64,000 nt of DNA from Cladocopium goreaui. Taxonomy: Eukaryota > Sar > Dinophyceae > Suessiales > Symbiodiniaceae. Shown here piece after piece: positions 10,886-22,957 of the stretch. Made by a program: the position numbers and the translations under genes. Position 1 is the stretch's first letter. Each line of letters opens with the position of its first letter. Location: contig CAMXCT020002374.1 in assembly GCA_947184155.2 (NCBI GenBank), forward strand, positions 1-64,000. The letters are read 5' to 3'. The notes under the pieces are model-generated. The model did no database searches and was not told the origin of the DNA. It saw nothing but the letters and a program-made list of their open reading frames with translations.

Positions 10886-11434
10886 TCAGCGCTTCTTCTC
10901 ACCAGGCGGGCACAGGTGGCAGAAAGTGCAATCCACTCCGCTCTGGCAACCCTTTGTGTGTACAAAAGCACAGGGCTTGCAAGCGCCAACACCATGGTTC
11001 AACGATCCTATGCTTGCAAAAAGCGAACTTGCCCGAACAACTGGCGCCACTGGTGCACTCATGAAGGCATCTGGCTCAGGTTCCGAGATTGTCGCAGGCA
11101 ATTTCGGGGAGTGGGCAGGAGGTGGTGGCACAAATGAATGGACAGGTGGTATGAAGATTTTGCAGCCTGCCCCACAGTCCACTGGCCCAATCTGCATTGG
11201 GTAGTCACTGTAGCCGTTCTGCAACCCAGGTGGTGGTTCCACAATGCTTCCAGGACAGTTTGGTAAATCTAGTGGATCTAGTGGTGATGCCAACTGCTCC
11301 GTGTTCAACTCTGTGTGTTCCAAATGCTCCAAACCAGGTGGTGCACGGATGGAGTTGAGCTGTGAAGCGAGTGGATGCATCTCAGGGAGGCCAAGAACAC
11401 CTGACAGGGGCTGAGGCCAAGAACAACGTGACAT
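10886..11434 (-). CDS. Small CCCH-like zinc-finger protein, probable last exon
   Basis: A 182-residue frame. The C-terminus reads GACKPCAFVHTKGCQSG then CTFCHLCPPGEKKR: a compact C-x2-C...H...C...C-x2-C-H-x2-C cluster. I know this as a recurrent finger type in dinoflagellate proteins, often with the GEKKR tail. The middle is Pro-rich with two PPGL motifs (APPGLEHLE, PPPGLQNG), also common in that group. The stop directly follows GEKKR. The frame stays open upstream of the first Met to about 11535, where TTTTCAG (minus strand) could be a splice acceptor, so an upstream exon may exist and the start at 11434 is provisional. Nucleic-acid binding is likely from the finger. No partner genes lie nearby. 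Confidence 0.65.
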   Translation of the reverse strand: MSRCSWPQPLSGVLGLPEMHPLASQLNSIRAPPGLEHLEHTELNTEQLASPLDPLDLPNCPGSIVEPPPGLQNGYSDYPMQIGPVDCGAGCKIFIPPVHSFVPPPPAHSPKLPATISEPEPDAFMSAPVAPVVRASSLFASIGSLNHGVGACKPCAFVHTKGCQSGVDCTFCHLCPPGEKKR

Positions 11435-11535
11435 CAGGCTGACATCTAGAGTTCCACATCTGAGTGGAGCTACACATGCTCTCTCGATCTCTCTCGATCT
11501 TTTCCAACTGTTTTCTTCACTCTGAAAATCGGCTT

Positions 11536-14500
11536 ATGAATGTGCTCCAGATTCTAGCTCTTAAACACCCCAGCATAGCCGGCCCCAAAATATGCAATTG
11601 CAATGATTGAAAGCAAACATGCACAGCGCACTAATCAAACAATGTATGAACATTTCAATGCCAAACGAGGCCGACAAGGGCCAAGTGAACGCTCTGTTTC
11701 TTCTGCAGTCGGCCAGTCGGCAGTTCCACCGGTCGCCTGAAGATGACTTTGACCTCACACCTCTCTCATCTCTTGATTCCTGGGGGGCGCCAACCCATCC
11801 CACAACTCACAACCACCATTATGCAACAAATCAACCAACATAAAAACCGTAGCAGAATGACAAGACAAACAAAATACAGAACGTGACCTGTTGAAAGATA
11901 AAGACCGCAAATCTACGGGCCAAACAAACATGGACCTTGAAGTGCACATGGGTTCATGCCAGATCAACATCCCGCACAAATGGTGTCACTTTGCCACTTC
12001 CCTGGTCCTGAAAGCCCTTTAAGTTCGTATCCAACAGGGAAGGGTAGACAAAACTGGACGGCCGGGTGCTCTCACGCAGCTCATCTTCAGGCCTCCACAA
12101 ACATCCGACAAATATGTATGATCAGTGCTGCAATCCAAAACTAATGGAGGTGAACTAGGCCTGTTCCGGCTCTCCACACAGAAATGAATTACTTTCAAGG
12201 GTTGCAGAATTCTGGATGTCAAATTAGCTATAGATTCTATAGATGCTGTCAAGTTGCTGGTTTGCTTCGGAGCTTCCAGCTGAGGTGCTCCTGCAGGGTC
12301 TTCAAGGTGGTCGCATTTTTGTAAGCTACGCTGTGTACTATTGCATCTATTGCTTATCTCATGTGATACTTGCACCAAATAAGGAACACAACACACACAC
12401 AAAGACAAACAGAGAGAGAGATACTATATTAAATGAAAATATATTATATAATAATAATAATATTATATATATATTAGTATAGATATTTGCGCACAAACAC
12501 GGACACCCACATTAAGACATCTCCCGACACCTTTCCAGCAATGAAACACATGGAATGTGTCTATCAACTTTGTCCTCCATGTTTTCTCAGTGAGCAATCT
12601 ATCTACTGTATCTATCTATCCATCTAATCTAATCTAATCTAATCTATCTATCTATACGCATTACATACATACCATAGGATAGGTAAATGCACACAAAACA
12701 GAAATGCACATGTGATCACATGTGTATATTACATGCACACAACACGACACAATATCCAGAATCTACAATATGTAAATATATGTAAATATACAATAATATA
12801 CACACATGCGGCGTCTGATGACATGGGTGTGCCGGATAACATGTGGTGAGAATCTGGATGAAGGATGATGAACCTACAGTGTATGATAACTAAGGCTGCT
12901 CGGATGCTTAATTCGGACAGCCTTGATCGGGAGGGCGGCGGGAAGGGCATTGCCATGTCGGCCTGTCAATCGAGCGACGAACCCAAGAGAAATAAAGAAA
13001 GCAACCTAAGTAAGAGCAAACAACATAAACAACTACAACAACATTGTAACATACTACAACACAGTCTGGCTTCATATTTGTGACACTCTGCGCCACTGCG
13101 TGCCAGCGTGGTGTCAACTAACTAACATCTACATTGGCCAATCTGGCTCGGAGGGGGCACCCTGCAATGTGCGCCTATAGGCCCAGTGTTTTTGGATTAG
13201 CCATGCTTCACCCCAATCTATGAAACAAAACTTCTTGAAGGATCTGGACAGCAACTGTCAACTTCAACTTCATGAGTAAAATGGCAACAACCATGATCCT
13301 CAACGAACTTCTGCTGTGCAGATTCTATCACCCACAGCCAACTGCAAGCATGATCAACTGCACAACAAACATATTGCGTCATGTTGCACCATCTGTTGGT
13401 TGGCAAAAGTCCGCCTTGCTGTCGGTCAGCCTGGTGACCATGGCGTTTAAAGTTTTAAAGGAATTTCTTCACTGCTTTGGGAGCCTGATGCCTTCAGAAC
13501 CGAAATGAGGCGAAATGCTCTCGCATTTGAATATGCTCAAGTAAGACCTCAGCAAAACATGGCAAAACAGCATTTGACCCAATTGATTAAATATGCTTAA
13601 ATCATTTTTGCTCGCTCTTAAGAGCGGCTTAATCGGGTTGAAGAGCGGCACAACTTTTTAACCGGAGCGGTTGATTCATACAACCAAACTTTCATTTGAT
13701 TATCTGACATTAATTACTCTTACCAGGCTGCTTTCACGAGCTCTTGGTGGAAGCCGGTGCAATATCTTCACACCATGTCAAATATAGAAAATAATGTGTC
13801 CATATTTATATATTTATATATATATATACAGTATGTATATATATAACATATATATATATGATAATAATAATTATATAATTATATATATATACGGTTACCG
13901 TATATATAATATTATATAATTGCCTTCTGTGATGTTCTGAGGGCATAACTGTCATGATAACCAGCATCATTCTCCAAGGGCCCTCAGAGGCGCACACTTA
14001 GATGAAGATCATTCAGGAAAGGACCGTCTTGGTCCAAACCCTGGAAAATCATTGGGGCCTTTCAGCAACGCGAGGCAGTTTTTGCCGCTCCGAACAATGC
14101 GGTGTTGCTTGAGCAGTCGTTCATTAGGGAGGCTCCTTGCTTGAAGGAGTTCCCTGTCTCTGGGGCTGTGAGTTTCAGATTAGACTTGAATTTCATTCCA
14201 AGCTTCCCGCTATGCATCATTGGGTTGTTGAGCTCTTATGCTTTGTTTGCGTCCTAAACAGTCCCCGAAAAGTGCTCTTAGGCCATGGGCGACAAGCAAC
14301 TATCCATTCACAAAAGGCAGGAACGCTGGCCTGCTCCATGCGCAACAGGCAACAAGCAGCAATCACACGGACCGAATACTTTCAAATACACACCACACAA
14401 CTGCAACGGAGCAATATAACAGCAGTAACTATAACATACTATTACATCTTAACTCAAATAATTTAATTGCAGCATAGCAGTATATAGTAATATGATGTAT

Positions 14501-17500
14501 ACTGTATATATAATGTGAATATAGTACTGAATATACACTAATTACATATAGTTATATATATAATATTGTATAATATGTATAATATGCAGTAATGTAGTAC
14601 TAAAATGTATTAAAATAACCCGTATACCGTATATCTGTTGTGCGTATCGTACGCCCGGTCAACCATACACCTTATTGCACCGGCACTTTGGAGCACATAG
14701 CCTGTCTGAGAGTCCGGTCCATCCATTCATCCGTCAATCAATCCATTCATCATATTTCATTATCATTCATTCATCTATTGATCTATATAGCTTTTCTATG
14801 CTTTTCTCCCTGTATCCAAACTATCTAGCGATTTAGCTAGCTAGTGCTAGCTATCAGCCCATGTATCCATTGCTCCATCCATCCATCCATTCCGCAAGCA
14901 CGATCTCGCGCTTAGGAACTATATGATTGATCATGATTGGGTTTGGGGCACGGGCAACATGCTAGTCTCACTAAAGTAGTGACACTATGTGACACTAGTA
15001 TTTCGGTTGAACTAAACCTTGGTCAATGACATTCTTGGATTCTAGCATTTTCTTGGAGCATGTTTCTCACTTGTCTGGACCATGTGTGACAATTTGCAAT
15101 GTCATGCCACGTCCCTGCCTCAGTCAGCATCAATGCTCCCAGATTGTCTCCTGTCGTTCCGTGTGCAAAAAAAGTCAAAGTTTTCCTCCTACTTTCCTTT
15201 TTCACATCTTCACCATAAGAGCATGCGTATCCATTCCTTTTTGGACCTGTAGGCGGTCACCACAGTGGCTAGTGTATAAACTTACTGCAAGTCCGTGAGG
15301 GAAAAACCGCGAGCAAATGCAACAAGAAGAGCGTATGAATGGTTATGAATGCGTGATACTCTCATCTATGTCCAAAGTCTATCTTAGTGAGCGAAAGTGT
15401 TCTTGTCTTTTGATCTTGCAACTGTCGTTTTTGGAAAATAAACATAGACCTCGGTTTCTCGTTTCTCCTTCTCGAGGTCTATGTTTGTTTAGATGAGTGT
15501 AATGTTTGTCTTTCTCTCTCTCTCTCTCTCCCCTCCTTTGATTTACTTAGTGCATTTTGCACAACGTGGCTGCGCTATGCTGCGCTGAGGTCTGGGCTCT
15601 GCATCAGCAGGAATCTGCTGGGGATCCAACTGGCGAAGTCCAAAATTCTGAACTGTAAAGACATGCGCAAACATGTATAAACGATGATAAACGACGATGG
15701 CACGGGCTGTCATCTGCATTTCATATGCTATCTGCTATCAGCTGCTATCATTGCTATCTGGACCGTCATCTGAACAATAGACGTGCTGAGTTACTGAAAA
15801 GGGAGGCAAACTGAGAAGAAAGGTAAGAAGGAAAAACATGGTAAGGACACAGAAGGATAGAACAAGTTCCAGAAAGATGCCGTTTAAATTTTGAAGCTGC
15901 AACATATCATGTGCATCATGTTTGCAGCATCTCTGGGATGTTGTGACAGCCATGTAGAACATTTCAATGCATTGCATCTGCATGGTATGGGGAGAACCTC
16001 CTGTGCGTTTGTAAAGTCACTTGTCATGTCGGTAGACAGCAGCTCTTGTGTGAAAAGTATTTGTCCGACAGTGTTTGTGGCATTTTACGATACATAATGT
16101 CTTGGAGCTGGAACCTATCGCTTGCATATATCGCTGTTGTGACATTCTGGGAGCTACAGTAGTACCTTCACTTCAGCAGAGCAGTTGTAACATTTTGGTA
16201 CATTTTGGAGATTGCGCTTCTTATTTTGGAAGAGTTTTGGCTGCAGTATTTCTAGTCTTCGTTGTTTTGGTTGTGATCGATGCTGTTCTTGTTGTTGATA
16301 TTTCTGCCTTCGTTCCCTCCGTTCCTAGATGGATCTTGTCAATTGTTTGTCTTCTTGATCCCTATCGCAGCTCTTATGATCTCTTATGATTGATGCTATC
16401 ATCATTAATGTTCAATCCTTGCCTTTTTGATCCTCGAACCTGCACCAGTCAAACCAAAGGAATAAAGAAAACGGGAAGAGGTTAGGAAAGACCAAGGAAT
16501 TACAGTCGTCATTCCTGCATGAACACCGCTTCATTGAGGCATATGATGTCACATGCCCTCTCAAGACGAGACCACTCGAGAAAAGAGGTTTTGCGTAAGA
16601 TGTCTTCGAAACCTTAAGTCCTTTTTCCTCAACTTTACTCAACCTATGCGAGGCAAATTCCCAAGTAAGTATGTGGTTCGCTGAAAGCTGCGGAGAAACT
16701 GCCAAGAGAAAACAAAAAACATCAAAAAACACTACTGGCCAAACTATGCCTTTTCATGCCTTTGGGTAATGATTCTAAATGTAAGTGCATGGAATGACAT
16801 GGCTAGGCCACGAATACCCACAATGTGGGTAGAATCTTCGGGGTCAAGCTTCGAATGACAAAACCGTGAAACAGGATGAACATGGATGAACCAGGATGAT
16901 CAGGAAGACCTACCCGTATCACCGTGATCCCCTCATATCTATCCGATACACCTGGCTGGCTGAGAGCTCACTGGGTCTGAAGGCTGCTTCACGTGGGCGC
17001 CGGCGCTTGCCTTTTGCATCTGTTGGCGTTGAAATGCGTTCGGCTTACATAGCTTCAAAAAAACGTAGAACATCGACACCCTCGTGTGAATGACTAAGCA
17101 TCATGACACTAATGGACATTCGTTGGGCTGGGCTACAGCTGCTGATTTTTCAAGTTCATCAACCCGCAATGGCAATTTGCATGGACATTTGCATAGCTGC
17201 TGCTGCATGTCAAACTGAGTCAACCACAATAACAGCCAAACAATCCAGTCCAGCCAGACTCGATTTCCTTCACCCGAGCATTCCTAAGCTTCGTAGCTCG
17301 CCGTAATCCATAACCACCAAATGTTAAAAACAAGAGTGACGAACTGGTGCGACGGTGCGACATAGTGCAGCTGCATGCCTAATATTCCTGAGACTTGTTG
17401 AGTTACCCACTCAGTTCAAACTGGCAGTTGAAAAAACCCTATGCAACCAACTTATGCAATAACATCCGCATGGTGATTTGGCAGCAAGGGATACGAACAG

Positions 17501-17600
17501 ATTTTGTTCAACTGAGGTCATTTTCAGGATCGACCCGTCGCCAAAAAAAGGTTCCCGGCTGTAGTAATAATTTGCGCATGTGTGCAGATTGGCACAACAT
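11536..17600. other. Long gene-poor stretch with scattered AT-rich microsatellites
   Basis: Holds AT-rich tracts at 12420-12482, 13796-13922 and 14470-14600, (TAATC)/(TCTA) runs at 12600-12655, and a (TC)n run at 15513-15531. Open frames at 13272-13508 and 16075-16389 lack codon bias or motifs and are not called. Confidence 0.55.
15440..15489. repeat. Perfect 14-bp inverted repeat (hairpin)
   Basis: AAACATAGACCTCG and its exact complement flank a pyrimidine-rich loop of about 19 bases. It could be a fold-back RNA, a very small MITE or a palindrome remnant. No TSD is obvious. Confidence 0.7.
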
Positions 17601-17637
17601 CGTCCAAATTCTCCGTTTCGATCCGACATGGCCGCAA

Positions 17638-17748
17638 CATGGGCTCCACTTGGGGCCAACTTTGGCCAACAAGGCCCCAACTTCGGCCCAAACTTGGACA
17701 ACTTGGCTCCAACCTGCCGCAACTTGGCCCCAAGTTGGAAACACGGTC
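17638..17748. repeat. Array of short palindromic CCAACTTGGGC words
   Basis: Variants of CAACTTGGNCCCAAGTTG recur every 10-25 bases. The same words recur at 18715-18836, about 1 kb away. No coding signal. Confidence 0.75.
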
Positions 17749-18714
17749 GGCGTTTTTAATCGTTTTCATTGGTCTTTTCCAATTTTTTGTTGTATCGATG
17801 ATGCTTCGCATTGAGCAATGTTCCCTACAAGTAAATGCCGTAAGTCACCCCAGGTCGCATTAAGCCACCCCAGCTGCATGGAAACACCGACGCTCGCTCT
17901 AACTCGACCCAAGCGCGTTAAGCCAACCCAAATTTGGCAAAATATGGCACGCTATCTGAACATGATAGATGCCATGCGTTGCAAACAAGCAAAATCGAGC
18001 GCACACTGCGCGCACATATGTCATTTATATGGTTTGGACCGGTTTGGAGCCATGTTTCTGCATGCAAGTCCCAACGGGCACGCTGCAATTACAGATCTCA
18101 TGGCCCACTTTAAGGGTTACAGTATCCCTGGCAGCTGGAACAAGTCTCGGCGCGAGTGTCGCGACTCCTCACGAGGGCCCTGACCAATCCCGGCCCGGGC
18201 CAGCCCACCACCCCGGCCAGCCAACACCCACGGCGCCGCGCACACGCTGCAAGCGCTTGATGCAGGCTTGCCGTTCCTGTGTGCAATCGCCGTCCATCCA
18301 AGGAATCAGATGGAATCAACTCTCAGCATTGCCCGTGCTGTCCACCAGGTGCCCTGTAGCATGAATGAAGACCAAAGCCCAAAGAAATCTGGCCAGAGGA
18401 TAAAGAGAACAGTCATCATGACGGAGTATGACGGAGTGACATGCGCACACCAATGAAATATGATTTCGTGAAAATATATGAAAAAGAAATAGTGGAATAG
18501 ATATGAATAGATATGATATGATGATATATATCAAAACGCATGGGCTGGAATTCAGAATTTGGCTGGGCACACAAACCGGGACGGCTTAAACAATGCGGCA
18601 CGACTTACGGCCGGTAGCTTCGCAGCCGCCAAACAGCTCCAACATGCTCCAGGCTGCGTCATGTTGGACCTCACTCATGGCTTGAATTAAGGGTCCCTAT
18701 GGATCGGTTTGGAC

Positions 18715-18836
18715 CGCCTGACCCATTGGCTTCAACTTGGGCCCAAGTTGGGTCCAACATTGCGCAACTTGGGTCTAAGTTGGGCTCCTTTGGGGGCCGC
18801 CCGGGCCCAAGCTGGGCCCAACCTGGGCTAATTTTG
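18715..18836. repeat. Second array of CCAACTTGGGCC palindromic words
   Basis: Five or more copies of TTGGGCCCAAGTTGGG-like palindromes occur, some overlapping. Same motif family as 17638-17748. Confidence 0.75.
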
Positions 18837-19116
18837 CGGACTCAATGCGATACGCTGAAAACTTACAGCTTTAGCTTTACCGCTATTTCCAACTTTTCTT
18901 TTTTTGCTTCGATGGAGATTCGTCTGAAGCCGCTTCCCCCGAGTTGGCTCGTTTTCAGCCCAACTTAACTTAGGCCAAGGAATGGCCAAGGACGGCCAAG
19001 TTTGACTCGACTGCCACGACTCCGCTTCTTTCATTTTCTTTCCTCTCTGTCCTATTCCCTGGGTGCGGGCGGTACTCGTCGCGAAGCGACTCGAATAGTT
19101 GCGGAGTGCCATTTTT

Positions 19117-19145
19117 CCCCACATTGACGTGTGGGGTTTTTGTTT
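19117..19145. repeat. Hairpin CCCCACA-TTGACG-TGTGGGG followed by T-run
   Basis: A perfect 7-bp GC-rich stem with a 6-base loop, then TTTTTG. The same palindrome recurs at 24935-24961. It resembles a terminator in form, but there is no gene upstream to terminate. Confidence 0.7.
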
Positions 19146-19153
19146 TTAGTTCT

Positions 19154-19286
19154 GTATCCGCTCCTCCTCCTCGTCCTCCTTCCTTCCTTCCCGTCCTCCC
19201 TCCCTCCTCCCTCCCTCCATCACTCACACTCACTCACTCACTCACTCACAACTCACTCACTCACTCACTCACTCACTCACTCACTC
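19154..19286. repeat. CCT-rich tract grading into (CACT)n
   Basis: CTCCTCCT and TTCC runs pass into CACT tetramers, ending at the assembly gap. Confidence 0.9.
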
Positions 19287-19386
19287 NNNNNNNNNNNNNN
19301 NNNNNNNNNNNNNNNNNNNNNNNNNNNNNNNNNNNNNNNNNNNNNNNNNNNNNNNNNNNNNNNNNNNNNNNNNNNNNNNNNNNNNN
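19287..19386. other. Assembly gap of 100 N
   Basis: Exactly 100 N between a (CACT)n run and the 78-bp array, the usual placeholder for a gap of unknown size. The true array may be longer. Confidence 0.98.
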
Positions 19387-20949
19387 AGGGGTCGGATGTA
19401 CGCCCTGGCGTCCCTTGGTCTCCGCTTCTTTTGCGTGGCAGGCGTGGGACAATGTGCACTGCCAAGGGGTCGGATGTACGCCCTGGCGTCCCTTGGTCTC
19501 CGCCTCTTTTGCGTGGCAGGCGTGGGACAATCTGCATTGCCAAGGGGTCGGATGTACGCTGGCGTCCCTTGGTCTCCGCCTCTTTTGCGTGGCAGGCGTG
19601 GGACAATGTGCGCCGCCAAGGGGTCGGATGTACGCCCTGGCGAATGTGCATTGCCAAGGGGTCGGATGTACGCCCTGGCGTCCCTTGGTCTCCGCGTCTT
19701 TTGCGTGGCAGGCGTGGGACAATGTGCATTGCCAAGGGGTCGGATGTACGCCCTGGCGTCCCTTGGTCTCCGCCTCTTTTGCGTGGCAGGCGTGGGACAA
19801 TGTGCGCCGCCAAGGGGTCGGATGTACGCCCTGGCGTCCCTTGGTCTCCGCCTCTTTTGCGTGGCAGGCGTGGGACAATGTGCATTGCCAAGGGGTCGGA
19901 TGTACGCCCTGGCGTCCCTTGGTCTCCGCGTCTTTTGCGTGGCAGGCGTGGGACAATGTGCACTGCCAAGGGGTCGGATGTACGCCCTGGCGTCCCTTTG
20001 GTCTCCCCGCCCTCTTTTTGCGTGGCAGGCGGGGACAATGTGCATTGCCAAGGGGGTGGTCGGATGTACGCCCTGGCGTCCCTTGGGCTCCGCCTCTTTT
20101 GCGTGGCAGGCGTGGGACAATGTGCATTGCCAAGGGGTCGGATGTACGCCCTGGCGTCCCTTGGGCTCCGTCTCTTTTGCGTGGCAGGCGTGGGACAATG
20201 TGCATGGCCAAGGGGTCGGATGTACGCCCTGGCGTCCCTTGGGCTGCGCTGGGCTCCGCCTCTCTTGCGTGGCAGGGGTGGGACAATGTGCATGGCCAAG
20301 GGGTTGGATGTATGCCCTGGCGTCCCTTGGGCTCCGCCTCTTTTGCGTGGCAGGCGTGGGACAATGTGCATTGCCAAGGGGTCGGATGCACGCCCTCACA
20401 TCCCTTGGGCTCCGCCTCTTTTGCGTGGCAGGCGTGGGACAATGTGCATGGCCAAGGGGTCGGATGTACGCCCTGGCGTAACTGGTCTAACGCCATCTTT
20501 GCGTGGCAGGGCGTGGGGACAATGGAATTCTCAAAGGGGTCGGAATGTACGGCTCCTGGCGTCCCTTGTCTCGCGTCTTTTGCGTTGGCAGGCGGGGACC
20601 AATGTGAAATGCCAAGCGGGTTCGGTGGACGCCACTGGCGTCCCGGTTCTCCGCTCTTTTTGCGTTGGAAGGCGTGGGACAATGTGCAACCGCAAAGGGG
20701 TCGGATTTGTACGCACATACAGGCGTCCCCCTTGGTCTGCGCCTCGTTTGCGTTGCAGGCGTGGGACAAATGTGCACTGCCAAGGGGTCGGATGTACGCC
20801 CTGGCGTCCCTTGGTCTCCGCCTCGTTTGCGTGGCAGGCGTGGGACAATGTGCACCGCCAAGGGGTCGGATGTACGCCCTGGCGTCCCTTGGTCTCCGCC
20901 TCTTTTGCGTGGCAGGCGTGGGACAATGTGCACTGCCAAGGGGTCGGAC
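19387..20949. repeat. 78-bp GC-rich minisatellite, about 20 copies
   Basis: The unit starts AGGGGTCGGATGTACGCC and carries CTTTTGCGTGGCAGGCGTG. The first interval is exactly 78 bp (19387 to 19465). Because 78 is 26 codons, an uninterrupted array keeps frames open on both strands. Copies near 19560-19650 and 20480-20700 carry deletions or insertions and more divergence, while the ends are well conserved. The array is bounded on both sides by CACT tetramers. Several frames look equally plausible, so I treat it as non-coding. Confidence 0.93.
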
Positions 20950-21500
20950 TCACTCACTCACTCACTCATGCAGGATGGATGGATTGTTGATGGATAGATT
21001 GAACAGATAGATTGCTAGATAGATCGATAGATAGATGGATAGATAGCCAGAGAGATCGATCGATGAATAGATAGATAGATTGATTGGTAGATAGATAGAT
21101 ATCCTGATGTAAGGACAGATAGACAGATAGATAGATAGATAGACAGGTCTGATAGATAATAGATAGAGAGATAGAGAGAGAGAGAGAGAAATAGATAGAT
21201 GGATTGATTGATGGATGGATGCACGGATAGATAGACAGATAGATCGATCGATCGATAGATAGATAGATGGATTGATAGATAGATAGATGGATAGAGAGAT
21301 AGGGAGAGAGAGAGAGAGAGAGATAGGGAGAGAGACATAGATAGATGGATGGATGGAGAGATAGAGACATAGATGGATGGATGCATGGATGGATGCATAG
21401 ACAGATAGATAGGTAGATAGATAAATAGATTGTTACATAGATGTTACATAGATAGATAAATAGATAGATAGACAGATAGAGACATAGATAAATTGACATA
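20947..21500. repeat. (CACT)n then (GATA)/(GATG)/(GAGA)n microsatellite
   Basis: Five CACT units follow the minisatellite, then about 500 bp of GATA with GATG and GAGA interruptions. The complementary strand reads as Ser/Leu/Tyr-rich frames that are artefacts. Confidence 0.95.
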
Positions 21501-21577
21501 CTTGGTTCACTCCATTCAGTTTCAGCTTTGCCGTCTCCCTGGCATGTTTTGACGTCGGCCTGGCATGTTTGATATAC
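21429..21577 (+). repeat. 149-bp direct duplication, copy 1
   Basis: Identical by eye to 21661-21809, offset 232 bp. It spans the end of the GATA array and unique sequence containing CTGGCATGTTTTGACGTC. Confidence 0.9.
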
Positions 21578-21660
21578 CGGCCTGTTTGACGTGTGTCAGA
21601 CTGCTCGGTGTAGCTTGGCCTGTTTGCAACATGTTCGACGTGCACAGAATAGATAGATAG

Positions 21661-21809
21661 ATTGTTACATAGATGTTACATAGATAGATAAATAGATAGA
21701 TAGACAGATAGAGACATAGATAAATTGACATACTTGGTTCACTCCATTCAGTTTCAGCTTTGCCGTCTCCCTGGCATGTTTTGACGTCGGCCTGGCATGT
21801 TTGATATAC
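21661..21809 (+). repeat. 149-bp direct duplication, copy 2
   Basis: Second copy of 21429-21577 with no mismatch noticed. Either a very recent duplication or an assembly artefact. Confidence 0.9.
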
Positions 21810-21871
21810 ATTGCGTACGCCGGAAGAGGCACGTAGCTCCACAGCTTGGACGAACACACTGCCGGCGTCAT

Positions 21872-22113
21872 CCGAGGTCGCAGCCATCGGATTGGACGAA
21901 CCGATGTGAACTGATGTTTGTTCCGCAGCAGTCAGTCGGAGACTGGTTCTGAAGCGTCTTGCTGATTTTCCTGGCCCCGCATGTTTGCGCAAGCATGCCC
22001 AGTCGCAGCCACCCGATCCAACGAAGAGATGTGAGCTTTGGCTTGTTCCGCAGCACTCAGTCGGAAACGGAACTTGAAGCGTCTTGTTGATTTGCCTCGC
22101 TCCGCGTGCTTGG
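21872..22113. repeat. Two-copy diverged tandem repeat, about 126 bp unit
   Basis: GTCGCAGCCA...TTGTTCCGCAGCA-TCAGTCGGA...GAAGCGTCTTG...GATTT recurs at about 126-bp spacing. On the minus strand this gives two related 42-residue blocks (GKSARRF / GKSTRRF ... AAEQ). Coding status is unclear because frames shift between blocks. Confidence 0.7.
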
Positions 22114-22553
22114 GACAACGTAGCTGCTCACAAAGACATTTCTCGGATTTGGCTCCTACATTTTCTGCAGTTTTGTGCAACTTCACGCAACATGTCGACT
22201 TCGCAGAAAAAAAGCAAGGCATTTCGACATGTCTGATTGTTTGCAAGTCTAGCATGGCTTCTGGTTGCATGCTGCGTCGCCATGATTGAAAATTACGCAA
22301 GTCTGTGATGCTCTTATATGCATCTCCGCTGTCATGAGGCCACGACCCTGGACTCGAGCGGACAGGCTCCGATGGATCACTGAGCTGGACCGTTCCAGTG
22401 TTTTCACGAGCTGGGATCTCAGTGCGATTTTTTCTGTCGAGATTCTAGACAACAATCTGGTTTGGCTCACTCTTCTTCACTGATATCAATCTGGTTTGGC
22501 TCACTCTCCATCACTCTCACTCACCGTGACTCACTTTCCATGCGCTCCACCAA

Positions 22554-22957
22554 CCGACCATGAAAGTTTTGCAGGTGTGTGATGCTTCTTTGCATCTGCG
22601 TTTTCGTCAGGCCAGGGCCCCGGGCACTGGTGGGGGGAAGAGAGCGATAGGCTGCTGCCACATCTTGTTGCAGTTATGCGATTACAGTTTGTAACCAAAA
22701 GATGGATACAGCCTAGGATAAGAGTCTCAGTGCAGGGTACCGTCAGGACCCAGGACCGACCATGCAAGTTTTTGCAGGTCTGTGATGCTTCTTTGCATCT
22801 GCGTTTTCGTCAGGCCAGGGCCCCGGGCACTGGTGGGGGGGAGAGAGCGATAGGCTGCTGCCACATCTTGTTGCAGTCATGCGATTAGAGTTTATGACCA
22901 AAAGATGGGTACAGCCTAGGATAAGAGTCTCAGTGCAAGGTACCGTCAGGACCCAGG
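22554..22957. repeat. Two-copy tandem repeat, about 202 bp unit
   Basis: CCGACCATG(A/C)AAGTTTT...CAGGACCCAGGACC occurs at 22554 and 22756 with few differences. A shorter relic with GTCTGTGATGCTCTTATATGCATC lies at about 22296. Confidence 0.85.

Noticed and set aside
16075..16389. Hydrophobic 104-codon frame resembling a membrane protein
   Set aside because: Composition follows GTTGTT/TTCTTG-rich low-complexity DNA; no codon bias, splice or homology cue.
19387..20949. Possible CRISPR-like array
   Set aside because: Units are contiguous 78-bp repeats without unique spacers, in a eukaryotic context.
19106..21010. Overlapping open frames of up to about 630 codons on both strands
   Set aside because: They follow from a 78-bp (26-codon) tandem unit. 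At least five frames are open at once, they read through CACT repeats and the N gap, and no frame is favoured.
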